A stretch of 35,025 nucleotides of DNA, taken from the NCBI GenBank assembly GCA_944386335.1, contig CALXAQ010000147.1, positions 1-35,025 on the forward strand. Direction: 5' to 3'. Positions 24,952-32,836 of this stretch are shown here, piece after piece. The stretch's first letter is position 1. Each line of letters begins with the position of its first letter. The translations under genes and the position numbers were made by a program. The stretch is from an uncultured Clostridia bacterium (GTDB lineage: Bacteria > Bacillota > Clostridia > TANB77 > CAG-508). The notes below the pieces were generated by a model. The model saw only the letters and a program-made list of their open reading frames with translations. It ran no database searches and was not told the origin of the DNA.

Positions 24952-24973
24952 TATATGAGTATAAAAAGAAAAC

Positions 24974-25002
24974 TGAACTTTAGGGACGTTCCTTAAAGTT
25001 CA
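24974..25002 (+). repeat. 29-base hairpin repeat (copy B) in the fabF leader
   Basis: The arms TGAACTTTA and TAAAGTTCA surround the same GGGACGTTCC core as copy A, 108 bases apart in the same orientation. It lies just before the fabF SD (GGGAGGAAAG), so it might affect translation or RNA stability. Confidence 0.75.
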
Positions 25003-25023
25003 CGAATTACGGGAGGAAAGAAA

Positions 25024-26262
25024 ATGGAAAGACGTGTTGTTGTGACAGGGTTAGGAGCTATTACACCTATAGGAAATACAGTAGAAGAGTTTTGGAAAGG
25101 GATTAAAGAAGGAAAATGTGGAATTGATAAGATTACAAAATTTGATACAGAAGGTTATAAAGTGAAAATTGCAGCAGAAGTAAAAGGATACAATGAAGAC
25201 GAGTTTTTTGATAATTGAACAGCAAAAAGAATGGACCTATTTTCTCAATATGCTATTGTGGTAGCAAGAGAAGCTATAAAAGATGCAGGAATTACAGCAG
25301 AAAATACAGATATGACGAGGGTAGCTACCATTATTAGTACAGGAATAGGTGGTCTTGGAACGATAGAAAAAGAAAATAGGAATTTAGTAGAAAAAGGACC
25401 AGATAGAGTTTCTCCTATGTATATTCCAATGTCTATTGTAAATATGGCAACTGGAAATGTAGCTATCGATTTAGGTTTAAAAGGAGAATCTTTCTGCGTA
25501 GTAACAGCATGTGCTAGTGGAACACATTCTATAGGAGAAGCTTATAGAATGATAAAACATGGCTACCAAGATGCAGCAGTAGCAGGGGGAACAGAAGCCT
25601 CTATTACACCAACAGGAATTGCAGGTTTTAGCAATATTAAAGCGTTAACACAAGCAGAAGATGTAACAAGAGCAAGTATTCCATTTGACAAAGAAAGAAG
25701 TGGATTTGTTATGGGAGAAGGTGCTGGAGTTTTAGTATTAGAAGAATATGAGCATGCAAAAAAGAGAAATGCAAAAATTTATGCAGAAGTAGTAGGATAT
25801 GGAGCAACTTCAGATGCTTACCATATTACTTCTCCATCACCAGACGGAGAAGGTGCAGCAAGAGCAATGACAAATGCTATGAAAGAAGCAGGAATTAACC
25901 CAGAGCAAGTTACTTATATTAATGCACATGGTACTTCTACTCATTTAAATGATTTAGGAGAGACACTTGCTGTAAAATTAGCTTTTGGAGAAGCTGCAAA
26001 TAAAGTAATGATGAGTTCTACAAAAGGAAATACAGGACATTTATTGGGTGCTGCCGGAGGAGTGGAAGCAGTAGCTTGTGTAAAAGCAATAGAAGATAGT
26101 TTTGTACCACCAACAATAGGATACAAAGTGCCAGACGAAGAATGTGATTTAGATATTGTGCCAAACAAAGGTAGAAATCAAAAAATAGCTTATGCTATGT
26201 CTAATTCTTTAGGATTTGGAGGCCACAACAGTTCTATCTTATTTAAAAATATAGAAGAGTAG
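25024..26262 (+). pseudogene. fabF: 3-oxoacyl-ACP synthase II FabF with one in-frame TGA at codon 65
   Basis: 412 codons of clear FabF sequence in one frame, interrupted only by TGA at 25216-25218 (GAT AAT TGA ACA). The context EFFDN-stop-TAKRMDLFSQYA matches the family stretch DKKEAKRMDRFxQYA, where the stop position is usually a basic residue; AGA to TGA is one change. The catalytic residues are intact: C in TACASGTHS (about 163), H in NAHGTSTHLND (about 301) and H in NTGHLLGAAGG (about 339). FabF does the main elongation condensation. TGA ends several other genes here, so a changed code is unlikely. Recent mutation or base-call error are the leading explanations. Good SD (GGGAGGA). Confidence 0.9.
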
Positions 26263-26272
26263 GAGGAAGCAG

Positions 26273-26719
26273 ATGAATTACGAGGATATCAAAAAATTAA
26301 TAGAAGATATGGGAAATTCTAAAATTGATGCTTTAGATATAGAGTTTCCAGATGGAGTAAAAATTAGTATGAAAAAGAACACTGCACCTGTAGCACAAGT
26401 TCCGCAAATAGCAATGCCAAAAGAAAATGTACAAGTGCAAAATGTGCAAATAGATACCACAGCAGCAAAAGAAGAGAAAAAAGATGAAAAAGTAATAAAA
26501 TCACCAATGGTAGGTACTTTTTATGCTAGTAATTCTCCAAAAGAAGAACCTTTTGTAAAAGTAGGAGATAAAGTAAAAAAAGGACAGGTAGTATGCATTG
26601 TAGAAGCTATGAAATTAATGAATGAAATTGAATCAGAATATGATGGTGAAATTGCAGAAATTTGTGTTTCTAATGAAGAAATGGTAGAATATGGAACACC
26701 ATTATTTAAATTAAAATAA
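26273..26719 (+). CDS. accB: Biotin carboxyl carrier protein AccB
   Basis: 148 residues. An N-terminal region (DIKKLIEDM...LDIEFPDGVKISMKK) and an Ala/Pro/Gln/Val linker lead to the biotinyl domain with EAMKLMNEIE, the biotin lysine being about K114, and the usual SPMVGTFYASNSP start. It carries CO2 from AccC to the carboxyltransferase of acetyl-CoA carboxylase. SD AGGAGG; 10 bases after fabF. Confidence 0.96.
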   Translation: MNYEDIKKLIEDMGNSKIDALDIEFPDGVKISMKKNTAPVAQVPQIAMPKENVQVQNVQIDTTAAKEEKKDEKVIKSPMVGTFYASNSPKEEPFVKVGDKVKKGQVVCIVEAMKLMNEIESEYDGEIAEICVSNEEMVEYGTPLFKLK

Positions 26720-26731
26720 AGGAGAAAAAAT

Positions 26732-27154
26732 ATGTTAGATATTAAACAAATTATGGAGATTATTCCACAAAGAGCACCATTTTTAATGATAGATAGAGTA
26801 GAAGAATTAGTGCCAGGACAAAGCTGTATTGCTTATAAAAATGTGTGTATCAACGAACCACATTTTGCAGGACATTTTCCAGGAAACCCTATCATGCCAG
26901 GTGTATTAATTGTAGAAGCATTAGCACAAACAGGAGCAGTAGCCATTCTTTCCATGGAAGAGAATAAAGGAAAAAATGCTTTGTTTGGAGGAATTGATAA
27001 ATTACGTTTTAAAAAACAAGTAGTTCCAGGAGATGTATTAAAATTAGAAGTACATATTATCAAACAAAAAGGTCCTGTAGGTGTAGGAGAAGCCATTGCT
27101 ACAGTAGACGGAAAAGTGGCTGCAAAAGGAGAACTTACTTTTGCGATTGTATAG
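26732..27154 (+). CDS. fabZ: 3-hydroxyacyl-ACP dehydratase FabZ
   Basis: 140 residues. The hot-dog fold signature GHFPGNPIMPGVLIVEALAQTGA contains the catalytic His (about 48) and Glu (about 62). IPQRAPFLMIDRV at the start and GIDKLRFKKQVVPGDVLKLEV are also typical. It dehydrates 3-hydroxyacyl-ACP in each elongation cycle. SD AAAGGAG precedes the ATG; 12 bases after accB. Confidence 0.97.
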   Translation: MLDIKQIMEIIPQRAPFLMIDRVEELVPGQSCIAYKNVCINEPHFAGHFPGNPIMPGVLIVEALAQTGAVAILSMEENKGKNALFGGIDKLRFKKQVVPGDVLKLEVHIIKQKGPVGVGEAIATVDGKVAAKGELTFAIV

Positions 27155-27175
27155 GAAAGAAAGGATGAAACATAC

Positions 27176-28525
27176 ATGCTAAAAAAAGTTTTAATTGCTA
27201 ATCGTGGAGAAATAGCAGTTAGTATTATAAGAGCTTGTAGAGAATTGGGAATTAGTACAGTAGCGGTTTACTCTGAAGCAGATAAAACAGCCTTACATAG
27301 GAGCTTAGCGGATGAAGCTGTTTGTATTGGACCTGCACCTTCTGCTAAAAGTTATTTGAATATAAAAGCAATTATAGAAGCAGCATGCTTAACAGGATGT
27401 GATAGTATTCATCCTGGCTTTGGCTTTTTATCAGAAAATAGCCATTTTGCAAAAATATGCGAAGAAATCGGTATTAAATTTATTGGTCCTTCTCATATGC
27501 TAATCTATTTATTAGGAAATAAATCAAAAGCAAAACAAACCATGAAAAATGCAGGAGTACCAGTAGTACCAGGTTCAGACGGACTAGTAAATAGCAAAAA
27601 GGAAGCCATAGAAATTGCAAAACAAATAGGATATCCTGTTATGTTAAAAGCATCTGCTGGAGGTGGCGGCAAGGGAATTCGTATTGTAAGAGAAGAAGAA
27701 GAAATAAAAAAAGCTTATGACCTTGTGAAGCAAGAAGCTTCTGCCTCTTTTGGTGATGATAGCTTGTATATGGAAAAATATATTGAAAAACCACGCCATG
27801 TAGAAATTCAAATTTTGGGTGACGAGTATGGAAATGTAGTGCATTTAGGAGACAGAGACTGTAGCTTGCAAAGAAGAAATCAAAAAATGTTAGAAGAATC
27901 TCCAAGCCCTGCTATTTCTGAAAAAACAAGAAAGAAAATGGGAGAAGTAGCTGTAAAGGCAGCAAAAGAAATTGGATATTATAATGCAGGAACCATAGAA
28001 TTTTTAGTAGATAAAGACCAAAATTTTTATTTCATGGAAATGAATACTAGAATACAAGTAGAACATCCCGTTACAGAATTAGTAACTGGTATCGATATGA
28101 TAAAAGAACAATTAAAAATAGCATCAGGAGAAAAATTGTCATTTGCGCAAAAAAATATTACATTTACAGGTCATAGTATGGAAGTAAGAGTAAATGCAGA
28201 AAATCCACGTAAAAACTTTATGCCTTGTCCAGGTAAAATAACAGAATTGCACTTGCCAGGTGGAAATGGAATTCGTGTAGATACAGCTATTTATGCAGGT
28301 TATACAGTACCACAAACCTATGACTCTATGCTAGCCAAAATTATTGTACACGCAAACACAAGGGAAGAATGTATTCAAAAAATGAAAAGTGCTTTAGGAG
28401 AATGTGTGATAGAAGGAATTGATACTAATATAGATTTCTTGTTACAAATATTAGAAAATAAAGATTTTGTAGAAAATCATTATGATACCTCTTTTATAGA
28501 AAAAGAATTTCAATTTGTAAAATAA
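27176..28525 (+). CDS. accC: Biotin carboxylase AccC
   Basis: 449 residues, full length. Motifs: KVLIANRGEIAVSIIRACRE, HPGFGFLSEN, the ATP-grasp loop KASAGGGGKGIR (about 159-170), EKYIEKPRHVEIQ, RDCSLQRRNQK, FMEMNTRIQVEHPVTE (about 285-300) and RVNAENP. It carboxylates the biotin on AccB using ATP and bicarbonate. It is the last gene of the cluster, ending at a strong hairpin, so accD and accA must lie elsewhere. Confidence 0.97.
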   Translation: MLKKVLIANRGEIAVSIIRACRELGISTVAVYSEADKTALHRSLADEAVCIGPAPSAKSYLNIKAIIEAACLTGCDSIHPGFGFLSENSHFAKICEEIGIKFIGPSHMLIYLLGNKSKAKQTMKNAGVPVVPGSDGLVNSKKEAIEIAKQIGYPVMLKASAGGGGKGIRIVREEEEIKKAYDLVKQEASASFGDDSLYMEKYIEKPRHVEIQILGDEYGNVVHLGDRDCSLQRRNQKMLEESPSPAISEKTRKKMGEVAVKAAKEIGYYNAGTIEFLVDKDQNFYFMEMNTRIQVEHPVTELVTGIDMIKEQLKIASGEKLSFAQKNITFTGHSMEVRVNAENPRKNFMPCPGKITELHLPGGNGIRVDTAIYAGYTVPQTYDSMLAKIIVHANTREECIQKMKSALGECVIEGIDTNIDFLLQILENKDFVENHYDTSFIEKEFQFVK

Positions 28526-28583
28526 AAACAAAAGAAATGATGGAAGGCGTAAGAAAGCTTTCCATCATTTCTTTTGTTTTAGG
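28525..28583. terminator. Strong bidirectional terminator after accC (21-bp perfect stem)
   Basis: 28525-28545 pairs without mismatch with 28560-28580 (AAAACAAAAGAAATGATGGA and its complement), with a 14-base loop. T-rich and A-rich arms flank the GC part, so it would work on both strands. It ends accC and the convergent minus-strand gene that stops at 28588. Confidence 0.85.
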
Positions 28584-28587
28584 ACAC

Positions 28588-28854
28588 TTATACTTTAGTG
28601 TGAGAGAAAGATCTGACATTGAATTTTTCTATAGCCTTTCTTCTCACAAATTTTGGCAAATGCCAATTGGGAATGCTAGTAAAAACTCCACAATGAGGAC
28701 AACGAAAGGTATAGGAAAATTCTTGCAGATTACTTTTAGAAATAAAAATATCATCAACCGATAATAAAAGAACCTTTCCACAACCTTTGTAGTTTTCTCC
28801 TTTTCCAGTACAACATTCTGTAAGTGTCCATTCTCTTTCTTTGTTCGGATTCAT
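28588..28854 (-). CDS. Small cysteine-containing protein, possible zinc ribbon
   Basis: 88 residues. Cysteines at about 14-15, 25 and a CPHCG motif near 52-55 suggest metal binding. The tail (KFVRRKAIEKFNVRSF) is basic. A strong SD (AGGAGGA) precedes the ATG on the minus strand and a terminator follows, so it looks like a real gene. The family is not recognised; it could be a nucleic-acid-binding or metal-storage protein, but this is a guess from composition. Confidence 0.72.
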   Translation of the reverse strand: MNPNKEREWTLTECCTGKGENYKGCGKVLLLSVDDIFISKSNLQEFSYTFRCPHCGVFTSIPNWHLPKFVRRKAIEKFNVRSFSHTKV

Positions 28855-28949
28855 ATTTCCTCCTGTAAAAATACAACAGCAATATTAGCTACAAAAATAA
28901 TTATAGCACAAATTATGTAAAATTGCAATAAATATCGACTAAAAGAAAA

Positions 28950-29474
28950 CTATAACTTCTTAAATTTTCTCCTTACTTTTTTAGCAATAAATTGAGAAAA
29001 AGCATTAGCACTACCTATGGAAAAAGCAGATTTATTCACTAAGAAAGAATAATCTTTATTATAATATAAATAAAAATAATCGTCAGTCTCATAAACACGA
29101 TATAACATCCAATAAGGAATTTGTGATTTTTGTGAAATTTCTATTATGCAAAAATATTTTTCATAAAAATAAAAAGTAATTTCAGCAGTAGAGGGTTTAC
29201 TTTGTTTTTGGCTTATTCTATTTTTTTCTTTTTTTAATAAATGAGTAGGATAAATAAAACGCCAAGCTAAAAAAAGAAGAAGGACACCTATAAAAAGAAA
29301 AGCTTGTAAAAAGAAACTTTCATAAAAAAGCATACCTATAAATACTAGTAAAATCAAACATATGAAGGTACTAGAAATATAATAGGATGCTCCATATATA
29401 GATTCATGAAATTGCAGAAAAGTTTCATATGCCTGGTTAGTATACAATGTTGTATTTTTGAAAAACAGTTTCAT
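28950..29474 (-). CDS. YcxB-like membrane protein
   Basis: 174 residues. Two membrane helices (about 31-55 and 57-75) are followed by a soluble C-terminal half with the pattern ITFYFYEKYF...YRVYETDDYFYLYYNKDYSFLVNKSAF, which resembles the YcxB domain (E/YxxxYxT...FYLYxxxxxxxxlPK). Function of this family is unknown. SD AAAGGAG precedes the ATG on the minus strand. It may be transcribed with the smaller gene downstream; the gap between the two is 95 bases with no visible terminator. Confidence 0.72.
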   Translation of the reverse strand: MKLFFKNTTLYTNQAYETFLQFHESIYGASYYISSTFICLILLVFIGMLFYESFFLQAFLFIGVLLLFLAWRFIYPTHLLKKEKNRISQKQSKPSTAEITFYFYEKYFCIIEISQKSQIPYWMLYRVYETDDYFYLYYNKDYSFLVNKSAFSIGSANAFSQFIAKKVRRKFKKL

Positions 29475-29502
29475 AAAAAGCTCCTTTCATAAAGATAATT
29501 TT

Positions 29503-29508
29503 ATTATA
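29503..29508 (-). promoter_or_regulatory. Extended -10 of the YcxB-like gene promoter
   Basis: On the minus strand TGCTATAAT occurs just upstream of the SD and start at 29474, with TATAAT at 29508-29503. The -35 is poor, as expected for an extended -10 (TGn) promoter. Confidence 0.55.
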
Positions 29509-29543
29509 GCATATATTCTTAAAAATGACATTTTTTTTACAAA

Positions 29544-29574
29544 TGTCCCATTTAACCCTGACTTAAGTGGGACA
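29544..29574 (+). repeat. Single copy of the 31-base hairpin repeat seen at 19671-19732
   Basis: TGTCCCATTTAA and TTAAGTGGGACA form a 12-pair stem (one G-T) around the loop CCCTGAC. It matches copy 2 of the REPIN-like pair at 26 of 31 positions, with the T-A to C-G change at stem positions 5/27 kept complementary. CTTTTT follows, so it may also act as a terminator. It lies between two divergent genes. Confidence 0.75.
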
Positions 29575-29635
29575 CTTTTTGAATAAAAAGTGGAAAATTG
29601 TCAATAATAAGAGAAAGAAGGAAGTGAAAAGAAAA

Positions 29636-29875
29636 ATGAAGTTATCATGGATAAAATTGGAAAATGACCATCAAAATTTTAAAGTAGCAGAAAAGTTAGG
29701 AATGCATGTAGAACATTTACAGTTCCCAGAACAAGTAGACAAAAAATTAGAAGAACTTGTGAAACAAAACTATGATACTATTATGATAAGCAATGAATTA
29801 GCTAGTTTTTCAGAAGATATTGTAAAGAAGTATCAAAAAGAAAACAGAGTTAAAATCATAATTAGTCCTAGATAG
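29636..29875 (+). CDS. Small uncharacterised protein (possible V-ATPase F-like fold)
   Basis: 79 residues from ATG 29636 with GAAGGAAG about 12 bases upstream; a longer frame from GTG 29567 would begin inside the hairpin repeat and is not preferred. The sequence (YDTIMISNELASFSEDIVKKY...VKIIISPR) is alternating beta/alpha and loosely resembles V-type ATPase subunit F ends, but no ATPase genes are nearby. It lies just upstream of yyaC and may be co-transcribed. Treat as hypothetical. Confidence 0.6.
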   Translation: MKLSWIKLENDHQNFKVAEKLGMHVEHLQFPEQVDKKLEELVKQNYDTIMISNELASFSEDIVKKYQKENRVKIIISPR

Positions 29876-29912
29876 TCATAGAATAAAGCAAAAGGATGAA
29901 GGAGAGTATGTT

Positions 29913-30476
29913 TTGAACTTTTATCAAGAAGAAGTTATGCTAAAGAAAAAACAAGAAGTGGCAGAAGAATTAAATCATCTTCTTTATCAAGAAAAGAATA
30001 AAAGAAATGTGAAAGAATATGTTTTTTTGTGTGTGGGTAGTGATAAAATGACAGGAGATTGTTTTGGGCCATTAGTAGGATCAAAATTGGAAAAATCTTT
30101 TGAAAATTATCAAATCTTTAATATTCACATACTGGGAACACTCAAGAACCCCGTTTGCTATCAAAATATGGTAGAAATAGTACAAAAAATAAAAAACATA
30201 GAGAATGAAACATGTGTTATTGTTATAGATGCAGCACTTTCCAGAGAAGAAAATGTAGGAAAAATATATATTTCACAGCAAAAAACGGTATTAGGAAAAA
30301 GTATAGGAAAACAGAAAATAGCAATAGGAGATATTAGTATTAAAGCAGTAGTAGCAAAGGATTTAAAAATTCCTATACATAATTTTCAAATGCTACAAAA
30401 TATATCTTTACAATTTGTTATGAATATGGCAGAAATAGTAGCAGATAGTATTTTTGAAGTAATGAAATATACTTAA
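29913..30476 (+). CDS. yyaC: Spore protease YyaC (DUF1256, hydrogenase-maturation-protease fold)
   Basis: 187 residues, using TTG 29913 as start, 6 bases after GGAGAG; ATG 29937 is an alternative. Motifs: VFLCVGSDKMTGDCFGPLVGSKL (about 37-59), HILGTLKNPVCYQNM, VIVIDAALSREENVGKI and a final helix. These match YyaC, a sporulation-linked protein related in fold to the spore protease GPR and HybD peptidases; its substrate is not established. It belongs to the sporulation genes here along with the downstream spoIVF pair. Confidence 0.85.
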   Translation: MNFYQEEVMLKKKQEVAEELNHLLYQEKNKRNVKEYVFLCVGSDKMTGDCFGPLVGSKLEKSFENYQIFNIHILGTLKNPVCYQNMVEIVQKIKNIENETCVIVIDAALSREENVGKIYISQQKTVLGKSIGKQKIAIGDISIKAVVAKDLKIPIHNFQMLQNISLQFVMNMAEIVADSIFEVMKYT

Positions 30477-30542
30477 AAAACACGTATAAAGGAAAAAAAA
30501 TTGGAAAAAATCTATATAAACCATTAGAAAGGAAGCGTTTAT

Positions 30543-30884
30543 ATGGAAATGAATCCAATGAAAAATATGATTGTGTTGAAGAATTTGCCTTCTAATATTG
30601 TAGAAGAAGCATTTGTGATATTAAAAGAAAATGTAAAAATACATACAGTAGAGATAGCAGATAAAAAGGGGAGTAAAGAAAAAAGGCAAGTTTCTAAACA
30701 AGATTCTATTATTAAAGAAGCGGAAATGCTCATTTCACAATATGTAGATTCATTAAATGAAAAAGAGAGTAAAACAAAAAATGAAAATAAAAAAATGTTA
30801 GATAAATATAAAAAAATGAAAGCAATTACTATATTTTTAAGTATTTTTTCAATACTTAGTACAATAGTATTATTAGCAGGATGA
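30543..30884 (+). CDS. Uncharacterised 113-residue protein with C-terminal membrane helix
   Basis: The N-terminal half (NMIVLKNLPSNIVEEAFVILKENVKIH) looks folded; a Lys/Glu-rich coiled-coil-like middle (about 60-92) leads to one C-terminal hydrophobic helix (about 95-112), so it is probably tail-anchored. SD AAAGGAAG lies about 8 bases before the ATG. It is transcribed after yyaC and ends at a terminator. The KNLPSNIVEEA pattern may mark a family found near yyaC, but I cannot name it. Stops with TGA. Confidence 0.75.
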   Translation: MEMNPMKNMIVLKNLPSNIVEEAFVILKENVKIHTVEIADKKGSKEKRQVSKQDSIIKEAEMLISQYVDSLNEKESKTKNENKKMLDKYKKMKAITIFLSIFSILSTIVLLAG

Positions 30885-30890
30885 AACATA

Positions 30891-30921
30891 AGAGGTAAGC
30901 AGAGCTTAAGCCTCTTTTTTT
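30891..30921 (+). terminator. Terminator after the yyaC unit
   Basis: AGAGGTAAG pairs with CTTAAGCCTCT with a two-base bulge around a short loop, followed by seven T residues. The 140 bases after it, before the spoIVFA-like gene, are AT-rich with a possible TATAAT near 30963 but no matching -35. Confidence 0.7.
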
Positions 30922-31064
30922 ACGTAATAGAAAATTTCTCTGAAATTCCTATTGCATAAAAAATATAATATAAATTTTATTAATTACTCTTGTTCTAAAA
31001 CAAAAACCTACGAATATACATGAACAAAGAATGCAAAGGAAGAGGTGTTTTTTTGGAAAGGACG

Positions 31065-31994
31065 ATGAGTGCAGAAGAAAGAATAAGAAGAGCAGAAGAA
31101 ATTTATCAAAACAGGAAAAGGACAAGGGAAAGTGGGGTAAGAGTTTCAACTTCCCAAGTAAAAACAAGTGAAAAACCAGAGTATAATTTATATAAAAAAC
31201 TAATTTTACAAATAGCAATCTGTTTAGTTATCTATTTTATCTTTTATTTAATTAAAAATTCTAATTATTTGTTCTCAGAAGATGTCATTCAGAAAACAAA
31301 GGAATTTTTATCTTATGATATCAATTTTCAAAATGCGTATCAAGAATGTATAGAGTTTTATCAAAAGCATGTGCAAGGATGGTTAGAGAAAGATGGACAG
31401 GAAAATTATATAACTAATGAAGTGGTAAAGGAACAAGTTAATAGCCAAGTAGAAGACACTAATACAATACAAAATGATATCAATACAGAAACAACCAATA
31501 TGCAAAATGAAGTAGTTCAAACAAGTGGTGGAATAGGTGGAGCAGAAGAGACACAGACAGTTACATTGAGTCAAATGGAAATAGACGCCAATGATATAAA
31601 AGCAAATTATAGTTTTGTATTACCACTTAAAGGAACAATAACATCGCGTTATGGTCCTAGACAGGCTACAGAAATTGTATCTGCTAATCATGCGGGGATT
31701 GATATAGGAGTAAATGCAGGAACTGTATTTGTAGCAGCAATGGAAGGGACAGTAACGAGTGTTTCTTCTCAAGGAGACTATGGCAATCATGTCTACATCC
31801 AAAATGGAGATGTAGTAACACTATATGCACATTGCCAAACTATTTATGTAAAAGAAGGAGAAACAGTTTTTCGAGGACAACAAATTGGAGAAGTAGGTTC
31901 TACAGGCAGAGCTACAGGTCCACATTTACATTTTGAAATAAGAAAAGATGGTAGAACAGTAAATCCAGAATATGTGTTGTCTTTTACAGCATAG
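31065..31994 (+). CDS. spoIVFA: SpoIVFA-like membrane-anchored M23 (LytM) peptidase-fold protein
   Basis: 309 residues from ATG 31065 (GGAAAGG four bases upstream). TTG 31053 behind AGGAAGAGGTG, or ATG 31020, are other possible starts. A basic cytoplasmic N-terminus (EERIRRAEEIYQNRKR), one membrane helix (about 46-64) and a Gln/Asn/Thr-rich linker lead to a C-terminal LytM domain (about 190-309). The zinc ligands look intact: NHAGIDIG (HxxxD), YAHC and HLHFEI (HxH). In Bacillus, SpoIVFA holds and inhibits the SpoIVFB protease in the forespore membrane; the order and topology here match, 17 bases before an M50 protease. A SpoIIQ-like role is the alternative. Confidence 0.8.
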   Translation: MSAEERIRRAEEIYQNRKRTRESGVRVSTSQVKTSEKPEYNLYKKLILQIAICLVIYFIFYLIKNSNYLFSEDVIQKTKEFLSYDINFQNAYQECIEFYQKHVQGWLEKDGQENYITNEVVKEQVNSQVEDTNTIQNDINTETTNMQNEVVQTSGGIGGAEETQTVTLSQMEIDANDIKANYSFVLPLKGTITSRYGPRQATEIVSANHAGIDIGVNAGTVFVAAMEGTVTSVSSQGDYGNHVYIQNGDVVTLYAHCQTIYVKEGETVFRGQQIGEVGSTGRATGPHLHFEIRKDGRTVNPEYVLSFTA

Positions 31995-32011
31995 AGAAAG
32001 GGATGAATGGA

Positions 32012-32692
32012 ATGCAAATTAAATTAAATTTAAATATTTTTATTTTTCTGGTTATCTTTCTTCTTACAAGACAAATCGAAATCTATGGTATATTAATGCT
32101 GTTTGCTGTGATTCATGAGTTTACACATATGTTAGTGGGAATTTTGCTAGGATTAAAACCTAAGACTTTTACAATAATGCCATTAGGCTTTTCAATAGGG
32201 TTTGAAGTAGATTACATAGATTATAACAAAAAAGTAAGAGAAGGAACTTTTTTATGTATTAAAAAAATAATAATTGCTTTAGCAGGACCTATCATGAATT
32301 TTGCATTTGTTATTTTCTTCTTATTGGTAAACACTACTTTTTTGGGAATAGACAGATATCTTGTGGTCTATAGTAATTTACTAATAGGAATATTTAATTG
32401 TATTCCGCTATATCCATTAGATGGAGGAAGGGTAGTAAAGAATATATTACATATAAAATACGGATTAGAAGAAGCAGAAAAATGGAATCATATCATTTCG
32501 CATATGACAATAGCCATTTTAACAGCAGTTGTTAGTATTGTAATTTTATATATTAGAAATATAGCCATATTATTTATCTTGGCATATTTATGGGGACTAT
32601 TTTTGATAGAAAGTAAAAAATATAGGAGCAAAAAGAAGATCTATGAAGCATTAGATAAAATAAAAAATCAAAAAGTAGTAGAAATAAAGTAG
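32012..32692 (+). CDS. spoIVFB: SpoIVFB-like M50 intramembrane metalloprotease
   Basis: 226 residues from ATG 32012, 9 bases after GAAAGGG; an in-frame ATG at 32003 touches the SD. The zinc motif HEFTH (about 34-38) and the third-ligand region NCIPLYPLDGGRVVKNIL (about 127-144, LDGG form) lie in membrane segments, as in site-2 proteases. SpoIVFB cuts pro-sigma-K in the mother cell late in sporulation. The preceding SpoIVFA-like gene supports this. The C-terminus is short and Lys-rich, without the CBS domain of Bacillus SpoIVFB. Confidence 0.88.
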   Translation: MQIKLNLNIFIFLVIFLLTRQIEIYGILMLFAVIHEFTHMLVGILLGLKPKTFTIMPLGFSIGFEVDYIDYNKKVREGTFLCIKKIIIALAGPIMNFAFVIFFLLVNTTFLGIDRYLVVYSNLLIGIFNCIPLYPLDGGRVVKNILHIKYGLEEAEKWNHIISHMTIAILTAVVSIVILYIRNIAILFILAYLWGLFLIESKKYRSKKKIYEALDKIKNQKVVEIK

Positions 32693-32720
32693 ATAATATG
32701 TAAATTTTATTGGAAAATGC

Positions 32721-32749
32721 TTGTGTTTTAGGAATTTTTGTGATACAAT
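32721..32749 (+). promoter_or_regulatory. Sigma-A promoter of rpsF-ssb-rpsR
   Basis: TTGTGT (32721-32726), a 17-base spacer and TACAAT (32744-32749). The leader of about 80 bases has two small hairpins: GTAAAAAT with ATTTTTAC (about 32759-32783) and TATTC with GAATA near 32800. Regulation by ribosomal protein S6:S18 is known elsewhere, but I cannot fit that motif here. Confidence 0.7.
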
Positions 32750-32836
32750 ACCATTGTTGTAAAAATAAAAATTAATTTTTACATCCTTACTTATTCAAAA
32801 AGAATAGGTTATTTATCCAAAAGGAGGTGAAAAATA

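Noticed and set aside
7548..25218. TGA as a reassigned sense codon (Trp, Gly or Sec)
   Set aside because: TGA ends at least four intact genes here, and the two internal TGAs align with Cys and with a basic residue, not one common amino acid. No SECIS-like hairpin was seen.
28537..28764. Plus-strand open frame after accC
   Set aside because: It begins inside the accC terminator and overlaps a minus-strand gene that has a strong SD.
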